The position numbers and the translations under genes are program-made. Shown piece by piece: positions 34,256 through 44,293 of a DNA stretch of 64,000 bases. The DNA is taken from contig NZ_PRKW01000005.1 of NCBI RefSeq assembly GCF_002927275.1, positions 62,001-126,000 on the forward strand, read 5' to 3'. This DNA is from Arthrobacter pityocampae. Its GTDB lineage: Bacteria; Actinomycetota; Actinomycetes; Actinomycetales; Micrococcaceae. Each line of letters begins with the position of its first letter. The first letter of the stretch is position 1. The notes beneath the pieces were generated by a model, which did no database searches, was not told where the DNA came from, and was given only the letters and a program-made list of their open reading frames with translations.

Positions 34256-34873
34256 GTGAAACTACGCCTCTTCCCGCAGGAGAATGCTGGGCTGGAACTC
34301 CTCTCCCGCATGGCCCGGCAACTCGTGCTCGGTGTGGGGACCATGTCCGCCATCCTCGGGGCGTCCACCCAGGAGTACGACCGCCTGTCGGAGGAACTCC
34401 ACCAGCACGAGTCGGCGTCGACGGACCTGCACTTCGCCCTCCTGACCTCCATGCGGACCTCCTTCATCAACCCGCTGCCCCGCGAGGACCTGTACGCCCT
34501 GTCCCGCCTGCTCAACGAGGCCATCGAGAAGCTCGACGGCGCCGGCGAGCTGATCGCCCTGTACAAGCTGAGCAAGCTCAGCCACCGGGCCGCGGATCAG
34601 CTCGAGGTGATCAGCCGGCAGGCCGAACTGACCGCCGTCGCCATGCAGCACCTGAACTCGATGGACGACCTCGAGGAGTACTGGATCGAGATCCTGCGGT
34701 TGGCGCGGCGGGCGGAGAAGACGCACCGCAGCTGGTGCGCCGAACTCCTCGCCGACCACAAGGCGCTCGTCTATGCGCGGCACCGCGACGTCGCCAACCA
34801 GCTCGTCGACGTCGCCAGGGACATCCGGCGGGTGGCAACCCAGGTGGGCAGCATCCTCGTCAAGGAATCGTAG
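34256..34873 (+). CDS. DUF47 (PhoU-like) phosphate transport accessory protein
   Basis: 205 residues, all-helical, matching the DUF47/PhoU-like family encoded next to Pit transporters (LFPQENAGLELLSRMARQLV at the start, AVAMQHLNSMDDLEEYWIEI in the second half). Such proteins modulate the transporter by an unknown mechanism. GTG start preceded by TGAGGAAG. The Pit gene starts with a GTG immediately after this stop codon, so the genes are coupled. Confidence 0.87.
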   Translation: MKLRLFPQENAGLELLSRMARQLVLGVGTMSAILGASTQEYDRLSEELHQHESASTDLHFALLTSMRTSFINPLPREDLYALSRLLNEAIEKLDGAGELIALYKLSKLSHRAADQLEVISRQAELTAVAMQHLNSMDDLEEYWIEILRLARRAEKTHRSWCAELLADHKALVYARHRDVANQLVDVARDIRRVATQVGSILVKES

Positions 34874-35884
34874 GTGGAGCCGCTCCTCCTCGGCGCGGTG
34901 GTCATCGCCGCAGGCGGCTTCGCCTTCCTCAACGGCTTCCACGACGTGTCCAACTCGGTGGCCGCCGCCGTACGCACGCGGGCGCTCACGCCCACCGTCG
35001 CCGTCCTGCTCGCCGCGCTCTTCAATTTCGTCGGGGCGCTGCTCAGCACGGCGCTCGCGCTGTTCTTCACGGAAGCAGCCATCGGACTCCCCTCCGGGCC
35101 GACCGGGCTCGGCGTCCTCATGGCGGCCCTGCTCGCCGCCTGCCTCTGGGGCGTGCTCACCTGGTATCGCGGCATGCCGTCGTCGTCGACCCACGCCCTG
35201 CTCGGGGGCATCCTCGGCGCGGGAGGCGCGTCGCAGCTGACGAACGGGCCGGCGATGAGCGGGGCGGGGCAGGCGCTTCTGCTGCAGATCGCGGTGCCCC
35301 TCGTGCTCTCCCCGATCATCGCCTACCTCCTCGCCTACGCGGCGGTCTTCCCCGCCACCTGGCTGCTGCGTCACGGATCGCCTGCGAGGGTGAACCGCGG
35401 GAACCGCATGGCGCAGTCCGTCCTGGCCGGGACCTCCGCGCTGGGTCACGGACTGCAGGACGGGCAGCGGACCATGGCGGTCATCCTGCTGGCCCTGGTC
35501 GGCTCGGGTTACGCGGCAGGCTCCGAGATGCCCCTGTGGGTCCAGCTGTTCGCCGCCGTGCTCCTGGCGGCGGGCTCCCTCTTCGGAGGATGGCGGATCA
35601 CCCACACCCTCGGCAGCCGTCTGGTGCACATCGACCCGCTGCGCGGCATGACGGCGCAGGGAATGAGCTCGGCGATGCTGTTCATCGGGGCCATCTCCCT
35701 GCACATGCCGCTCTCGAGCACGCACACAATGGCGGCGGCGATCGTCGGCTCCGGCGCGAACCAGCGGTTCGCCTCCGTGCAGCGCCCATGGGTGGTCAGG
35801 ATCCTCGTCGTGTGGCTCGGGACGACCCCGGCCACCGCCCTCCTGGGGGCTGTCTTCTTCCTGGCACTGAGTCCGCTCCTGTAG
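34874..35884 (+). CDS. pit: PiT-family inorganic phosphate transporter
   Basis: 336 residues, about ten helices. Both PiT signature repeats are present: GFHDVSNSVAAAV with GMPSSSTHALLGG in the first half, and HGLQDGQRTM with MPLSSTHTMAAAIVG in the second. It imports phosphate as a neutral metal-phosphate or with cations and has lower affinity than Pst. GTG start directly after the DUF47 stop (no gap). It lies next to the convergent pst operon, so the two uptake systems are clustered. Confidence 0.9.
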   Translation: MEPLLLGAVVIAAGGFAFLNGFHDVSNSVAAAVRTRALTPTVAVLLAALFNFVGALLSTALALFFTEAAIGLPSGPTGLGVLMAALLAACLWGVLTWYRGMPSSSTHALLGGILGAGGASQLTNGPAMSGAGQALLLQIAVPLVLSPIIAYLLAYAAVFPATWLLRHGSPARVNRGNRMAQSVLAGTSALGHGLQDGQRTMAVILLALVGSGYAAGSEMPLWVQLFAAVLLAAGSLFGGWRITHTLGSRLVHIDPLRGMTAQGMSSAMLFIGAISLHMPLSSTHTMAAAIVGSGANQRFASVQRPWVVRILVVWLGTTPATALLGAVFFLALSPLL

Positions 35885-36018
35885 GGCTGCCTTTCGGGGA
35901 GGGCCGCCGCGGCGGGCGCGCAAACCCGGCGTAACGTTCCCACGGGTCTGGACGCCCGCCGCGGCGGTCCGCACGACGAGATCGACGACGGACGGCCGCA
36001 TCGCCCGTTGCCGGAGAC

Positions 36019-36052
36019 GACGACGGCGACCCCCTCGGGAGCCGCCGTCGTC
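36019..36052. terminator. possible terminator between pit and pstB
   Basis: Arms GACGACGGC (36019-36027) and GCCGTCGTC (36044-36052) with a 16-nt loop between convergent genes. No T-tract, so the call is weak. Confidence 0.4.
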
Positions 36053-36068
36053 CTGCCGTCCGGGGTGC

Positions 36069-36848
<780 letters not shown>

Positions 36849-36878
36849 GGGTTCCTTCGGGTCGGTGGCCGCGCGTGG

Positions 36879-37985
36879 TCAGCGGCTGGTCTTGGGGGCG
36901 AACATGCTGGCGATGAGGCGGGCACCGAGGTTCAGCAGCATCACCATGAGGATCAGCAGGAGTGCCGCGGCCCAGGCGCGCTGGGTACTCGGATCGGGCG
37001 CCGTCGGGGATGTCGGCGTGAGGATCTGGTAGTAGATGAAGGTGGGGAGGGTGCCCATCCAGCCACTGAACACGTTCCAGTTGATGGAGCTCGCGAACCC
37101 CGCGGTCACGAGGATCGGGGCGGTCTCGCCGATGACCCGGGCGATCGACAGGGTCACGCCCGAGGCGATGCCGGAGATCGCCGTCGGGATGACCACCCGT
37201 GTGATGGTGCGCCACTTGCGGACACCCAGCGCGTACGCGGCCTCCCGCAGCTCGTTGGGCACGATCTTCAGCATCTCCTCGGTGGAGCGGACCACCACCG
37301 GGATCATGAGGACGGAGAGGGCGACGGCGGCCACGAACCCGGTGCGGGTGCCCGGACCGAACAGGAGCGCGAAGAGGGCCGCGGCGAACAGGCCGGCGAC
37401 GATGGAGGGGATGCCGGTCATGACGTCCACGAAGAACGTGATCGCCCGCGCGAGGCGATTGCCCTGCCCGTACTCGACGAGGTAGACGGCGGTGAGCAGG
37501 CCGATGGGTACGGAGATCAGGGTGGCCCAGAAGGTGATGAGCAGCGTGCCGATCACGGCGTGGTAGGCGCCGCCCAGGACCGGCGTGCCGTTCTCGACCG
37601 ACGCGTTGTCCACGGCGCCGGTCACGCCGTTCATCGAGGTGAACAGGAAGTTGTAGCTCAGGCCGGGGATGCCGCGCTCCAGGACGGTCCAGAGGACCGA
37701 CACGAGGGGGAGCAGTGCCAGCAGGAAGGCCCCGTACACGAGGAACGTGACGAGGCGGTCCTTGGCCCGGCGCTCACCCTCGCCGACCGCGGTGACGATG
37801 GTGGCCGTGACGACGAAGACGACGGCCGTGATGACGGCCCAGCCGACGACGCTGAACCCGATCAGGGCGGACAGCGCGGCACCGAGGACGACGGAGGCCG
37901 CGAGGACCACCCAGACCGCGTAGGAAGGGAGGCGTCCGCGCGTGAGCTGGGACTGACGACGCTGGAGCGTCTGGTTCGCTGCCAT
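36879..37985 (-). CDS. pstA: phosphate ABC transporter permease
   Basis: 368 residues. An N-terminal extension with about three extra helices precedes the permease core (about 95-360). The EAA-like loop EAAYALGVRKWRTITRVVIP lies around residue 240. It forms the membrane channel with PstC. Its ATG shares one base with the pstC stop (TAATG), showing translational coupling. Confidence 0.93.
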   Translation of the reverse strand: MAANQTLQRRQSQLTRGRLPSYAVWVVLAASVVLGAALSALIGFSVVGWAVITAVVFVVTATIVTAVGEGERRAKDRLVTFLVYGAFLLALLPLVSVLWTVLERGIPGLSYNFLFTSMNGVTGAVDNASVENGTPVLGGAYHAVIGTLLITFWATLISVPIGLLTAVYLVEYGQGNRLARAITFFVDVMTGIPSIVAGLFAAALFALLFGPGTRTGFVAAVALSVLMIPVVVRSTEEMLKIVPNELREAAYALGVRKWRTITRVVIPTAISGIASGVTLSIARVIGETAPILVTAGFASSINWNVFSGWMGTLPTFIYYQILTPTSPTAPDPSTQRAWAAALLLILMVMLLNLGARLIASMFAPKTSR

Positions 37986-38917
37986 TAGTTAGCTCCCGAG
38001 AATTCTTTGTGCCGGGTGATGATGAACCGGGCGATCATGTTGACGATCAGCGTGATCACGAAGAGCACGAGGCCCGCGGCGATGAGTTCGTTGAGTCGCA
38101 GGCCGAACGCCTCCGGGAAGTTCAGGGCGATCTCGGCGGCGATGGTCTGGTTGCCCGTCTTCACGAGGCTGGCCACGAGCGCGCCCGGCGACAGGACCAG
38201 CGCCACGGCCATGGTCTCCCCCAGCGCGCGGCCGAGGCCGAGCATCGTGGCGCTGATGATGCCGGGCCGCGCGAACGGCAGGACCGCCATGCGGACCATC
38301 TCCCAGCGGGTGGCGCCCATCGCGAGCGCCGCCTCCTCGTGGAGGCTCGGGGTCTGCAGGAAGATCTCCCGGCTGAGGGAGGTGATGATCGGGATGACCA
38401 TCACCGCGAGCACGATCCCGACGGTGAGCATCGTCTTGCCGGTCTGGCTGGCGGGCCCCGTGAAGATCGGGATCCAGCCGAGGTTCTCGGCGAGCCAGGC
38501 GTAGACGGTGGCGAGCTGCGGCGCGAGGACGATATAGCCCCAGGCGCCGTAGATCACCGACGGGATCGCCGCGAGCAGGTCGATGACGTACCCGAAGGCC
38601 CGCGCGAGCCGGCGCGGGGCGTAGTGCGAGATGAACAGGGCCACGGCGATGGCGATGGGCGTCGCGATCACCAGCGCGATGGTCGCGGCGATGACCGTAC
38701 CGATGATGATCGGGACGATGTAGGCGGCGAAGCCCTCGCCGCCCGTGATCTCGGTGGGGTCGGCGGTGAACGTCGGGGCGGCCTGTACGAGCAGGAACAC
38801 TGCGACGCTGAAGAGCACTGCCAGGATCAGGACGCCGGCGGCGAGGGAAACGCCGGAGAAGATCTTGTCGCCTGCGCGGCCCCGATCGGTCGGCTCTTTC
38901 AGCGAATTGGTTGACAC
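37985..38917 (-). CDS. pstC: phosphate ABC transporter permease
   Basis: 310 residues with six core helices. The EAA loop EEAALAMGATRWEMVRMAVLP is near residue 205, and the early hydrophobic helix (FSGVSLAAGVLILAVLFSVA) follows a short polar N-terminus. It pairs with PstA. GTG at 38917 follows GGAAGG at good spacing; a longer frame to 39034 has no ribosome site. There are 144 bp between it and pstS, with no clear terminator, so one operon is likely. Confidence 0.92.
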   Translation of the reverse strand: MSTNSLKEPTDRGRAGDKIFSGVSLAAGVLILAVLFSVAVFLLVQAAPTFTADPTEITGGEGFAAYIVPIIIGTVIAATIALVIATPIAIAVALFISHYAPRRLARAFGYVIDLLAAIPSVIYGAWGYIVLAPQLATVYAWLAENLGWIPIFTGPASQTGKTMLTVGIVLAVMVIPIITSLSREIFLQTPSLHEEAALAMGATRWEMVRMAVLPFARPGIISATMLGLGRALGETMAVALVLSPGALVASLVKTGNQTIAAEIALNFPEAFGLRLNELIAAGLVLFVITLIVNMIARFIITRHKEFSGAN

Positions 38918-39061
38918 GTCTTTGCCTTCCAGGCGGTCGTTTCGGATGCAGTGACGGCCCGGTGTGCGGGCCGAGGAGGGGACGTCACTGCTGGTTCCAG
39001 CCGTGAACGGCGGACGGTCCCGCCCGGTCTCCATTAGACCAGACGGGACCGGAGGCCTTCG

Positions 39062-40180
39062 TTAGGAGCCGACCTCGATGGACTCGATGGCGGTCGTCGC
39101 CTTCTCGCTCAGGGTGGGCGAGAGCGGCGCGCTGCCCGCGGAGGCCTCGGCCTCCGCCTGCCCGGCCTCGCTGACGACGTAGGTCCCGAACGCCTTCACG
39201 AGGTCGACGGTCTCCTGGCTGTCGTAGGAGGTGCAGAACACGTGGTAGCTGACGAGGACGACGGGGTAGGCGCCGGACTCGGTGGTGTCACGCTGGAGTT
39301 CGAGGGACATGTCCGATGCGGACCGGCCCTCGACGGGGGTGGCGACCTCGACGGCCTTGGCCGCCGCGTCGGAGCTGATCTCGGTGTACTCCTCGCCGAC
39401 CTTGACCTTGGCCTTGCCGAGGTCCCCGACGGCGGAGGCATCCGCGTAGGTGATGGCGCCGTCGGTCGAGGTGACCGTCTGGACGACGCCTGAGGTGCCC
39501 TTGGCGTTCTCGGACTGCAGGTCGGCGGGCCAGGCGCCGTCGACCTCGTAGGTCCAGTCCTCGGGAGCCGCGGCGGAGAGGTACTCGACGAAGTTCTCGG
39601 TGGTGCCGGAGTCGTCCGAACGGTGGACGACGGTGATGGGGGTGTCGGGAAGCTCGACGCCCTCGTTCTGGGAGGCGATCGCGGGATCGTTCCAGGTGGT
39701 GATCTCCTTCGTGAAGATCTTCGCGATGGTCGGGGCATCGAGGTTCAGCTCGGTGACGCCCTCGAGGTTGAAGGCGATCGCGATCGGGGAGATGTAGACG
39801 GGGATGTTGATGGCGCCGTCCGGACCGCAGACCTCCTTCGCCTGGGTCATCTCGTCGTCGTCGAGGTAGGCGTCCGAGCCGGCGAACTGGGCTCCACCGC
39901 TCAGGAAGGCCTTGCGGCCCGCCCCGGATCCGTCCGGGGAGTACTGCACCATGGCGCCCTCGTTGGCCGATTCGAAGCCGGTCTTCCAGGCCTCCATCGC
40001 GGAGTTCTGCGCGGACGAGCCGATGCCGGTCAGGGTCCCGGTGACGGCCGTGCCCGCGGCGGAGGACGCGGGTCCCTCGCCGGCGGGCTCGCCCGTGGCG
40101 TTGTCGGAACCACATGCGGTCAGCGCCAGCGCGGCTACGGAGATGACTGCCGCAGCGCGGCCGAAGCGAAGAGCCTTCAC
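39062..40180 (-). CDS. pstS: phosphate-binding lipoprotein
   Basis: 372 residues. The N-terminus is a lipoprotein signal ending in the lipobox LTAC, with C23 the lipidated residue. The mature protein has the phosphate-binding signatures GTLTGIGSSAQNSAMEAW, SPDGSGAGRKAF, and VVHRSDDSGTTENFVEYLS. It captures phosphate outside the cell and hands it to PstCA. GTG start at 40180 follows GGAAGGGG by 9 nt. Expression is expected to depend on PhoP, given the PHO-box array upstream. Confidence 0.94.
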   Translation of the reverse strand: MKALRFGRAAAVISVAALALTACGSDNATGEPAGEGPASSAAGTAVTGTLTGIGSSAQNSAMEAWKTGFESANEGAMVQYSPDGSGAGRKAFLSGGAQFAGSDAYLDDDEMTQAKEVCGPDGAINIPVYISPIAIAFNLEGVTELNLDAPTIAKIFTKEITTWNDPAIASQNEGVELPDTPITVVHRSDDSGTTENFVEYLSAAAPEDWTYEVDGAWPADLQSENAKGTSGVVQTVTSTDGAITYADASAVGDLGKAKVKVGEEYTEISSDAAAKAVEVATPVEGRSASDMSLELQRDTTESGAYPVVLVSYHVFCTSYDSQETVDLVKAFGTYVVSEAGQAEAEASAGSAPLSPTLSEKATTAIESIEVGS

Positions 40181-40232
40181 TTGATTGTGCCCCTTCCAGG
40201 GAGGTATTCGTCGAGGCGCGGACGGCGCTCGA

Positions 40233-40258
40233 GAGATGTACGTGCTGCTGTACATCTC
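40233..40258. promoter_or_regulatory. inverted repeat at the pstS transcription start
   Basis: Arms GAGATGTA (40233-40240) and TACATCTC (40251-40258), 10-nt loop. It follows a possible -10 TAGCTT (40260-40265, minus strand) and so spans the predicted first bases of the pstS message. Hairpin or second operator; role unknown. Confidence 0.45.
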
Positions 40259-40270
40259 GAAGCTAGGCAG

Positions 40271-40314
40271 TACAGGTGAAGAGACTGACCAACGAACGTT
40301 AACGGAAGGTGAAC
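40271..40314 (-). promoter_or_regulatory. PHO-box array of pstS
   Basis: Read on the minus strand in 11-nt steps: GTTCACCTTCC (40314-40304), GTTAACGTTCG (40303-40293), a degenerate unit TTGGTCAGTCT (40292-40282), and CTTCACCTGTA (40281-40271). This matches the GTTCACC direct-repeat site of PhoP in actinomycetes, replacing the -35 before a TAGCTT -10. Confidence 0.7.
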
Positions 40315-40411
40315 AGCGCCGGTCCATTCCACGGGGCACCGTTGCACGGTGGTGGGTCGACATGGTCCGGACGGGCGTCCCAGTTCATGACGCACCTCCT
40401 AGACTGGGTCC

Positions 40412-41539
40412 ATGCCGCCGCGCCCGGGAGTGTCCACCACGCTGGCCTTCCTGCGTAAGCGCTCCCGGATCGGCTTCCGGCGCAGTGCCAACTCCGTGGT
40501 CCCCGCCCTCCAGATGACGATCTGCGCGGTGGGCGCCTACGCCTTCGCGGAGCAGGTCCTGGGTCATAACGGGCCGCTGTTCGCGGCGACGTCCTCGATG
40601 ATCTCGCTGGGCTTCTCCCGGGATCCGCGCCTGCGCCGCGTCCTGGAGGTGGCGATCGGCTGCACGCTCGGGATCGCCGTGGGCGACCTCCTGCTCGCCC
40701 TGTTCGGCACCGGCCTGTGGCAGGCCGCCCTGGTCCTGTTCGTATCCATCCTGTTGGCGCGGTTCCTGGACAGCGGCACGATCTTCACGACGCAGCTCGG
40801 GCTGCAATCCCTGCTGGTGGTGCTGCTCCCGGCACCGGAGGGCGGTCCGTTCACGCGGAGTGCGGACGCGATCGTGGGCGGCCTCTTCGCCCTCGTGATC
40901 ACCGTGTTCCTGCCCCGCGACCCGCGCCGCGAGCCGAAGACGAACGTGCGCGGGCTCCTGGACGAGCTCTCAGGCGTCCTCCGGGACGGCGCCTCGGCCC
41001 TCCGGACGAGCGATTCCACCCTGGCGTGGCACGCGCTGATCCGCGCGCGGAACTGCCAGGCGCAGCTCGACGGCCTCACCAGCAGCATGGTGGCCGCCCA
41101 GGAGGTCGCCCGCATCTCCCCCGCGCACCGGCGACACCGCGAGGAGCTCGGCTCCCTGGGGAACGCCATCGACTCGATCGACCTCGCCATCCGCAACAGC
41201 CGCGTGTTCTCCCGCCGCCTGAGCTCCGTCATCAACCATGCGGCACTCACCGACGAGGCGATCGAGACCCTGAGCCAGTCCCTCGAGGACACGGCCGACG
41301 CCGTCGACGTGCTGAGCCGGGCCCTGTCGGCCGGTGATTCCGCGGAGCGGCGCCTGAACCTGCGGCAGGCACGCAACGAGCTGGCGGCCGTCGCGACGGA
41401 CCTCCATCCGAGGACCCTCCACATCAGCCGGCTCGAGGGCGAGGGCCTCGTCCTCCTCCTCCGGCCACTCGTCGTGGACCTGCTCACCGCCACGGGCCTC
41501 GCGCACGACGACGCCTCGGACTACCTGCCGCGGCTCTAG
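40412..41539 (+). CDS. FUSC-family (aromatic acid exporter-like) membrane protein
   Basis: 375 residues. About six helices in the first 170 residues (LQMTICAVGAYAFAEQVLG onward, with SSMISLGFSRDPRLRRVLEV) match the FUSC/ArAE N-terminal domain. The remainder is a helical cytosolic domain. Family members export aromatic acids or other small toxic compounds; the substrate is not known. TAGACT at 40400-40405 lies 6 nt before the ATG (leaderless). Divergent from pstS. Confidence 0.82.
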   Translation: MPPRPGVSTTLAFLRKRSRIGFRRSANSVVPALQMTICAVGAYAFAEQVLGHNGPLFAATSSMISLGFSRDPRLRRVLEVAIGCTLGIAVGDLLLALFGTGLWQAALVLFVSILLARFLDSGTIFTTQLGLQSLLVVLLPAPEGGPFTRSADAIVGGLFALVITVFLPRDPRREPKTNVRGLLDELSGVLRDGASALRTSDSTLAWHALIRARNCQAQLDGLTSSMVAAQEVARISPAHRRHREELGSLGNAIDSIDLAIRNSRVFSRRLSSVINHAALTDEAIETLSQSLEDTADAVDVLSRALSAGDSAERRLNLRQARNELAAVATDLHPRTLHISRLEGEGLVLLLRPLVVDLLTATGLAHDDASDYLPRL

Positions 41540-41599
41540 GCAACGGCACGCGTGGCCGATGCTGTCGGTGCTGTCGGTGGCCGCCGGTAGCCTGAAACC

Positions 41600-42985
41600 A
41601 TGGCCACGAAGACCTCCCCCGCCGCTCGCGCGGGCCGCAACAACACCCCCGGTTACCGCTGCGCCGAATGCGGGTGGACCACCGCGAAGTGGGTGGGCCG
41701 CTGCGGCGAGTGCCAGGCGTGGGGCACCGTCGAGGAGACCGGGCAGGTCCTCGCGCGCACCACGGCCGCCACGGCGGTCACGACGCCGGCCCGGCGGATC
41801 GCCGACGTCGACGCGACGCTCTCCGGATACCAGCCCACCCGGATCGACGAACTCGACCGCGTCCTCGGCGGCGGGCTGGTGCCCGGCGCCGTGATCCTTC
41901 TCGCCGGCGAACCGGGCGTCGGCAAGTCCACCCTCCTCCTCGACGTCGCCGCCCGGGTGGCACGGCTCGGCAAGAACGTCCTCTACGTGACCGGTGAGGA
42001 GTCGGCCGCCCAGGTGAAGCTGCGGGCGGACCGGATCGACGCCGTCGCCGACTCCCTGTACCTGAGCGCGGAGACGGACCTCGGCCAGGCGCTCGGTCAG
42101 GTGGAGAAGGTGGACCCGGCGCTGCTCGTCGTCGACTCCGTGCAGACGCTCAGCAGCGCCGCGGTGGACGGCAGCGCCGGCGGGGTGACGCAGGTGCGGG
42201 AAGTCGCGGCGTCGCTCATCGGGGCGGCGAAGGCGCGGGGCATGACCACGCTGCTCGTGGGGCACGTCACGAAGGACGGCTCCATCGCCGGACCGCGGCT
42301 CCTCGAGCACCTCGTCGACGTCGTGTGCCAGTTCGAGGGCGAACGCCATTCCCGCCTCCGCCTCCTGCGCGCGGTGAAGAACCGGTACGGGCCCACGGAC
42401 GAGGTGGGCTGCTTCGACCTGACGGACAGCGGCATCGAGGGGCTGGCCGACCCCAGCGGCCTCTTCGTGTCCCGCACCAAGGACCCGGTGTCGGGAACGT
42501 GCATCACCGTGACGCTGGAAGGGCGGCGCCCCCTCCTGGCGGAGGTCCAGGCCCTGCTCGCGGAATCGCCGAACTCCCAACCGAGGCGGGCCACCAGCGG
42601 GCTCGACAGCTCCCGCGTCGCAATGCTGCTGGCCGTGCTGCAGAGCCGCGCGTCGGTCAGCCTGCACAAGGACGACAGCTACGTCGCGACGGTCGGAGGG
42701 GTCCGGCTGACCGAGCCGGCCACCGATCTCGCCGTCGCCCTGGCGATCGCCTCCGCGAAGACCGACCAGCCGCTGGCCGCACGGCTCGTGGCGTTCGGCG
42801 AGGTGGGGCTCGCCGGCGAGGTGCGCCCGGTCCCGGGTATCGGGCGGCGCATCCAGGAGGCGCAGCGCCTCGGCTTCACCCATGCGATCGTCCCCGCCTC
42901 CCCCGCCGGGACGGGGCCGGTGCCGAAGGGCTTCTCGGTGCGGGAGGTCTCCACGCTCGCGGAGGCCCTGGCGCTGCTGTTCTGA
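41600..42985 (+). CDS. radA: DNA repair protein RadA
   Basis: 461 residues, full family length. Zinc finger C21/C24/C35/C38 (YRCAECGWTTAKWVGRCGEC), Walker A GEPGVGKST at 103-111, the RadA-specific KNRYG at 260-264, and a C-terminal Lon-protease-like domain. It is a RecA-like helicase that processes branched recombination intermediates. TAGCCT at 41588-41593 lies 6 nt before the ATG, so it is leaderless. It precedes disA, the common actinobacterial order. Confidence 0.95.
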   Translation: MATKTSPAARAGRNNTPGYRCAECGWTTAKWVGRCGECQAWGTVEETGQVLARTTAATAVTTPARRIADVDATLSGYQPTRIDELDRVLGGGLVPGAVILLAGEPGVGKSTLLLDVAARVARLGKNVLYVTGEESAAQVKLRADRIDAVADSLYLSAETDLGQALGQVEKVDPALLVVDSVQTLSSAAVDGSAGGVTQVREVAASLIGAAKARGMTTLLVGHVTKDGSIAGPRLLEHLVDVVCQFEGERHSRLRLLRAVKNRYGPTDEVGCFDLTDSGIEGLADPSGLFVSRTKDPVSGTCITVTLEGRRPLLAEVQALLAESPNSQPRRATSGLDSSRVAMLLAVLQSRASVSLHKDDSYVATVGGVRLTEPATDLAVALAIASAKTDQPLAARLVAFGEVGLAGEVRPVPGIGRRIQEAQRLGFTHAIVPASPAGTGPVPKGFSVREVSTLAEALALLF

Positions 42986-43195
42986 GGCCGCCGTCCCGGT
43001 GGCGCGGCGGGTGGGTGCTGCAGGCGGGTGTGACGGCCTGCAACCCCGAGGGTACCGACGATTTCGTGCACGCCAGTAGTATTAGGTGCGGGCCCCTGCC
43101 TTACGCCGGGAGCCGCTGCCCGCCGTCCGAGGTACGACGGCGACCGCCCGACTGCGCCGGGCCCGAAAACGCGCGGTCAGTGAAAGGGTGGGGCC

Positions 43196-44272
43196 ATGGT
43201 TCGCAGTCCGGAGGACGCGCTCAAAGCCACCCTCGCCAGAGTAGCCCCGGGCACGCAGCTGCGCGACGGTCTCGAGCGGATCCTGAGGGGACGGACCGGC
43301 GCGCTGATCGTCCTCGGCTTCGACCGCACGGTGGATTCCATCTGTTCCGGCGGGTTCGACCTCGGGATCGAGTTCTCGCCCACGGGCCTGCGCGAACTCG
43401 CGAAGATGGACGGCGCGATCGTCTGCGACAAGGACGCGAGCAGGATCCTCCGCGCCGCCGTGCAGCTGGTCCCCGACCACACCATCGAGACGCGGGAATC
43501 CGGGACGCGCCACCGCACCGCGGAGCGGGTCGCGAAGCAGACCGGCCTTCCCGTGATCAGCGTCAGCCAGTCGATGCAGATCATCGCCCTGTACATCGAC
43601 GGCCTCCGGCATGTCCTCGAGGGCTCCGAGCCGGTGCTCGCCCGGGCCAATCAGGCGCTGGCCACCCTCGAGCGGTACCGCGCGCGGCTCGACCAGGTCA
43701 CCAACTCGCTGTCCGCCCTCGAGATCGAGGCGATGGTCACGGTCCGCGACGTCGCCGTGACCCTGCAGCGCCAGGAGATGGTGCGCAGGATCTCCGAGGA
43801 GATCTCGCAGTACGTGCTGGAGCTCGGCGTCGACGGCCGCCTGCTCTCGCTGCAGGTGGAGGAGCTCACCACGGGCCTCGGCCCGGGCAGCGAGATGGTG
43901 CTGCGCGACTACATGGACCTCGGCAACAGCACCGCGCCGGTCGAGGAACGCGTGGCGACGCTGCAGGGCTTCAGCTCGACGGACCTCATCGACCTCGGAA
44001 CCATCGCCAGCGTTCTGGGCTTCAACCCGTCTCTGGACTCGCTGGAGGCCGTCATCCAGCCGAAGGGCTACCGCCTGCTCTCCGGCATCAAGGCCATGCC
44101 GCCGGCCGTGGCGAACCGGCTGGTGGAGCACTTCGACGGACTGCAGAACCTCATGGCCGCCAACATCGAGGACCTCATGGCGGTCGACGGCATCGGCGAG
44201 CAGCGCGCACGGACGGTCCGCGAGGGGTTGTCGCGCATCGCCGAGACGAGCCTCCTCGACCGCTTCATGTAG
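43196..44272 (+). CDS. disA: DNA integrity scanning diadenylate cyclase
   Basis: 358 residues. N-terminal DAC domain with DGA at 72-74 and RHR at 105-107, both needed for c-di-AMP synthesis from two ATP. A helical linker follows (about 145-290), then a C-terminal RuvA-like HhH DNA-binding domain (LMAVDGIGEQRARTVREGLS). It scans DNA and stops c-di-AMP production at branched structures. ATG preceded by GAAAGG with 7-nt spacing. The 210-bp gap to radA contains a weak hairpin (43019-43042). Confidence 0.95.
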   Translation: MVRSPEDALKATLARVAPGTQLRDGLERILRGRTGALIVLGFDRTVDSICSGGFDLGIEFSPTGLRELAKMDGAIVCDKDASRILRAAVQLVPDHTIETRESGTRHRTAERVAKQTGLPVISVSQSMQIIALYIDGLRHVLEGSEPVLARANQALATLERYRARLDQVTNSLSALEIEAMVTVRDVAVTLQRQEMVRRISEEISQYVLELGVDGRLLSLQVEELTTGLGPGSEMVLRDYMDLGNSTAPVEERVATLQGFSSTDLIDLGTIASVLGFNPSLDSLEAVIQPKGYRLLSGIKAMPPAVANRLVEHFDGLQNLMAANIEDLMAVDGIGEQRARTVREGLSRIAETSLLDRFM

Positions 44273-44293
44273 GTCCGCCGCACCCGACGCCGC

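Noticed and set aside
40970-42883. 637-codon open frame on the minus strand opposite radA
   Set aside because: RadA and the FUSC gene are unambiguous on the plus strand; the minus frame gives low-complexity Arg/Gly/His-rich sequence with no domain.
43019-43042. Hairpin in the radA-disA gap considered as a terminator or c-di-AMP riboswitch
   Set aside because: Only a 7-bp stem, no T-tract, and none of the conserved elements of a ydaO-type riboswitch.
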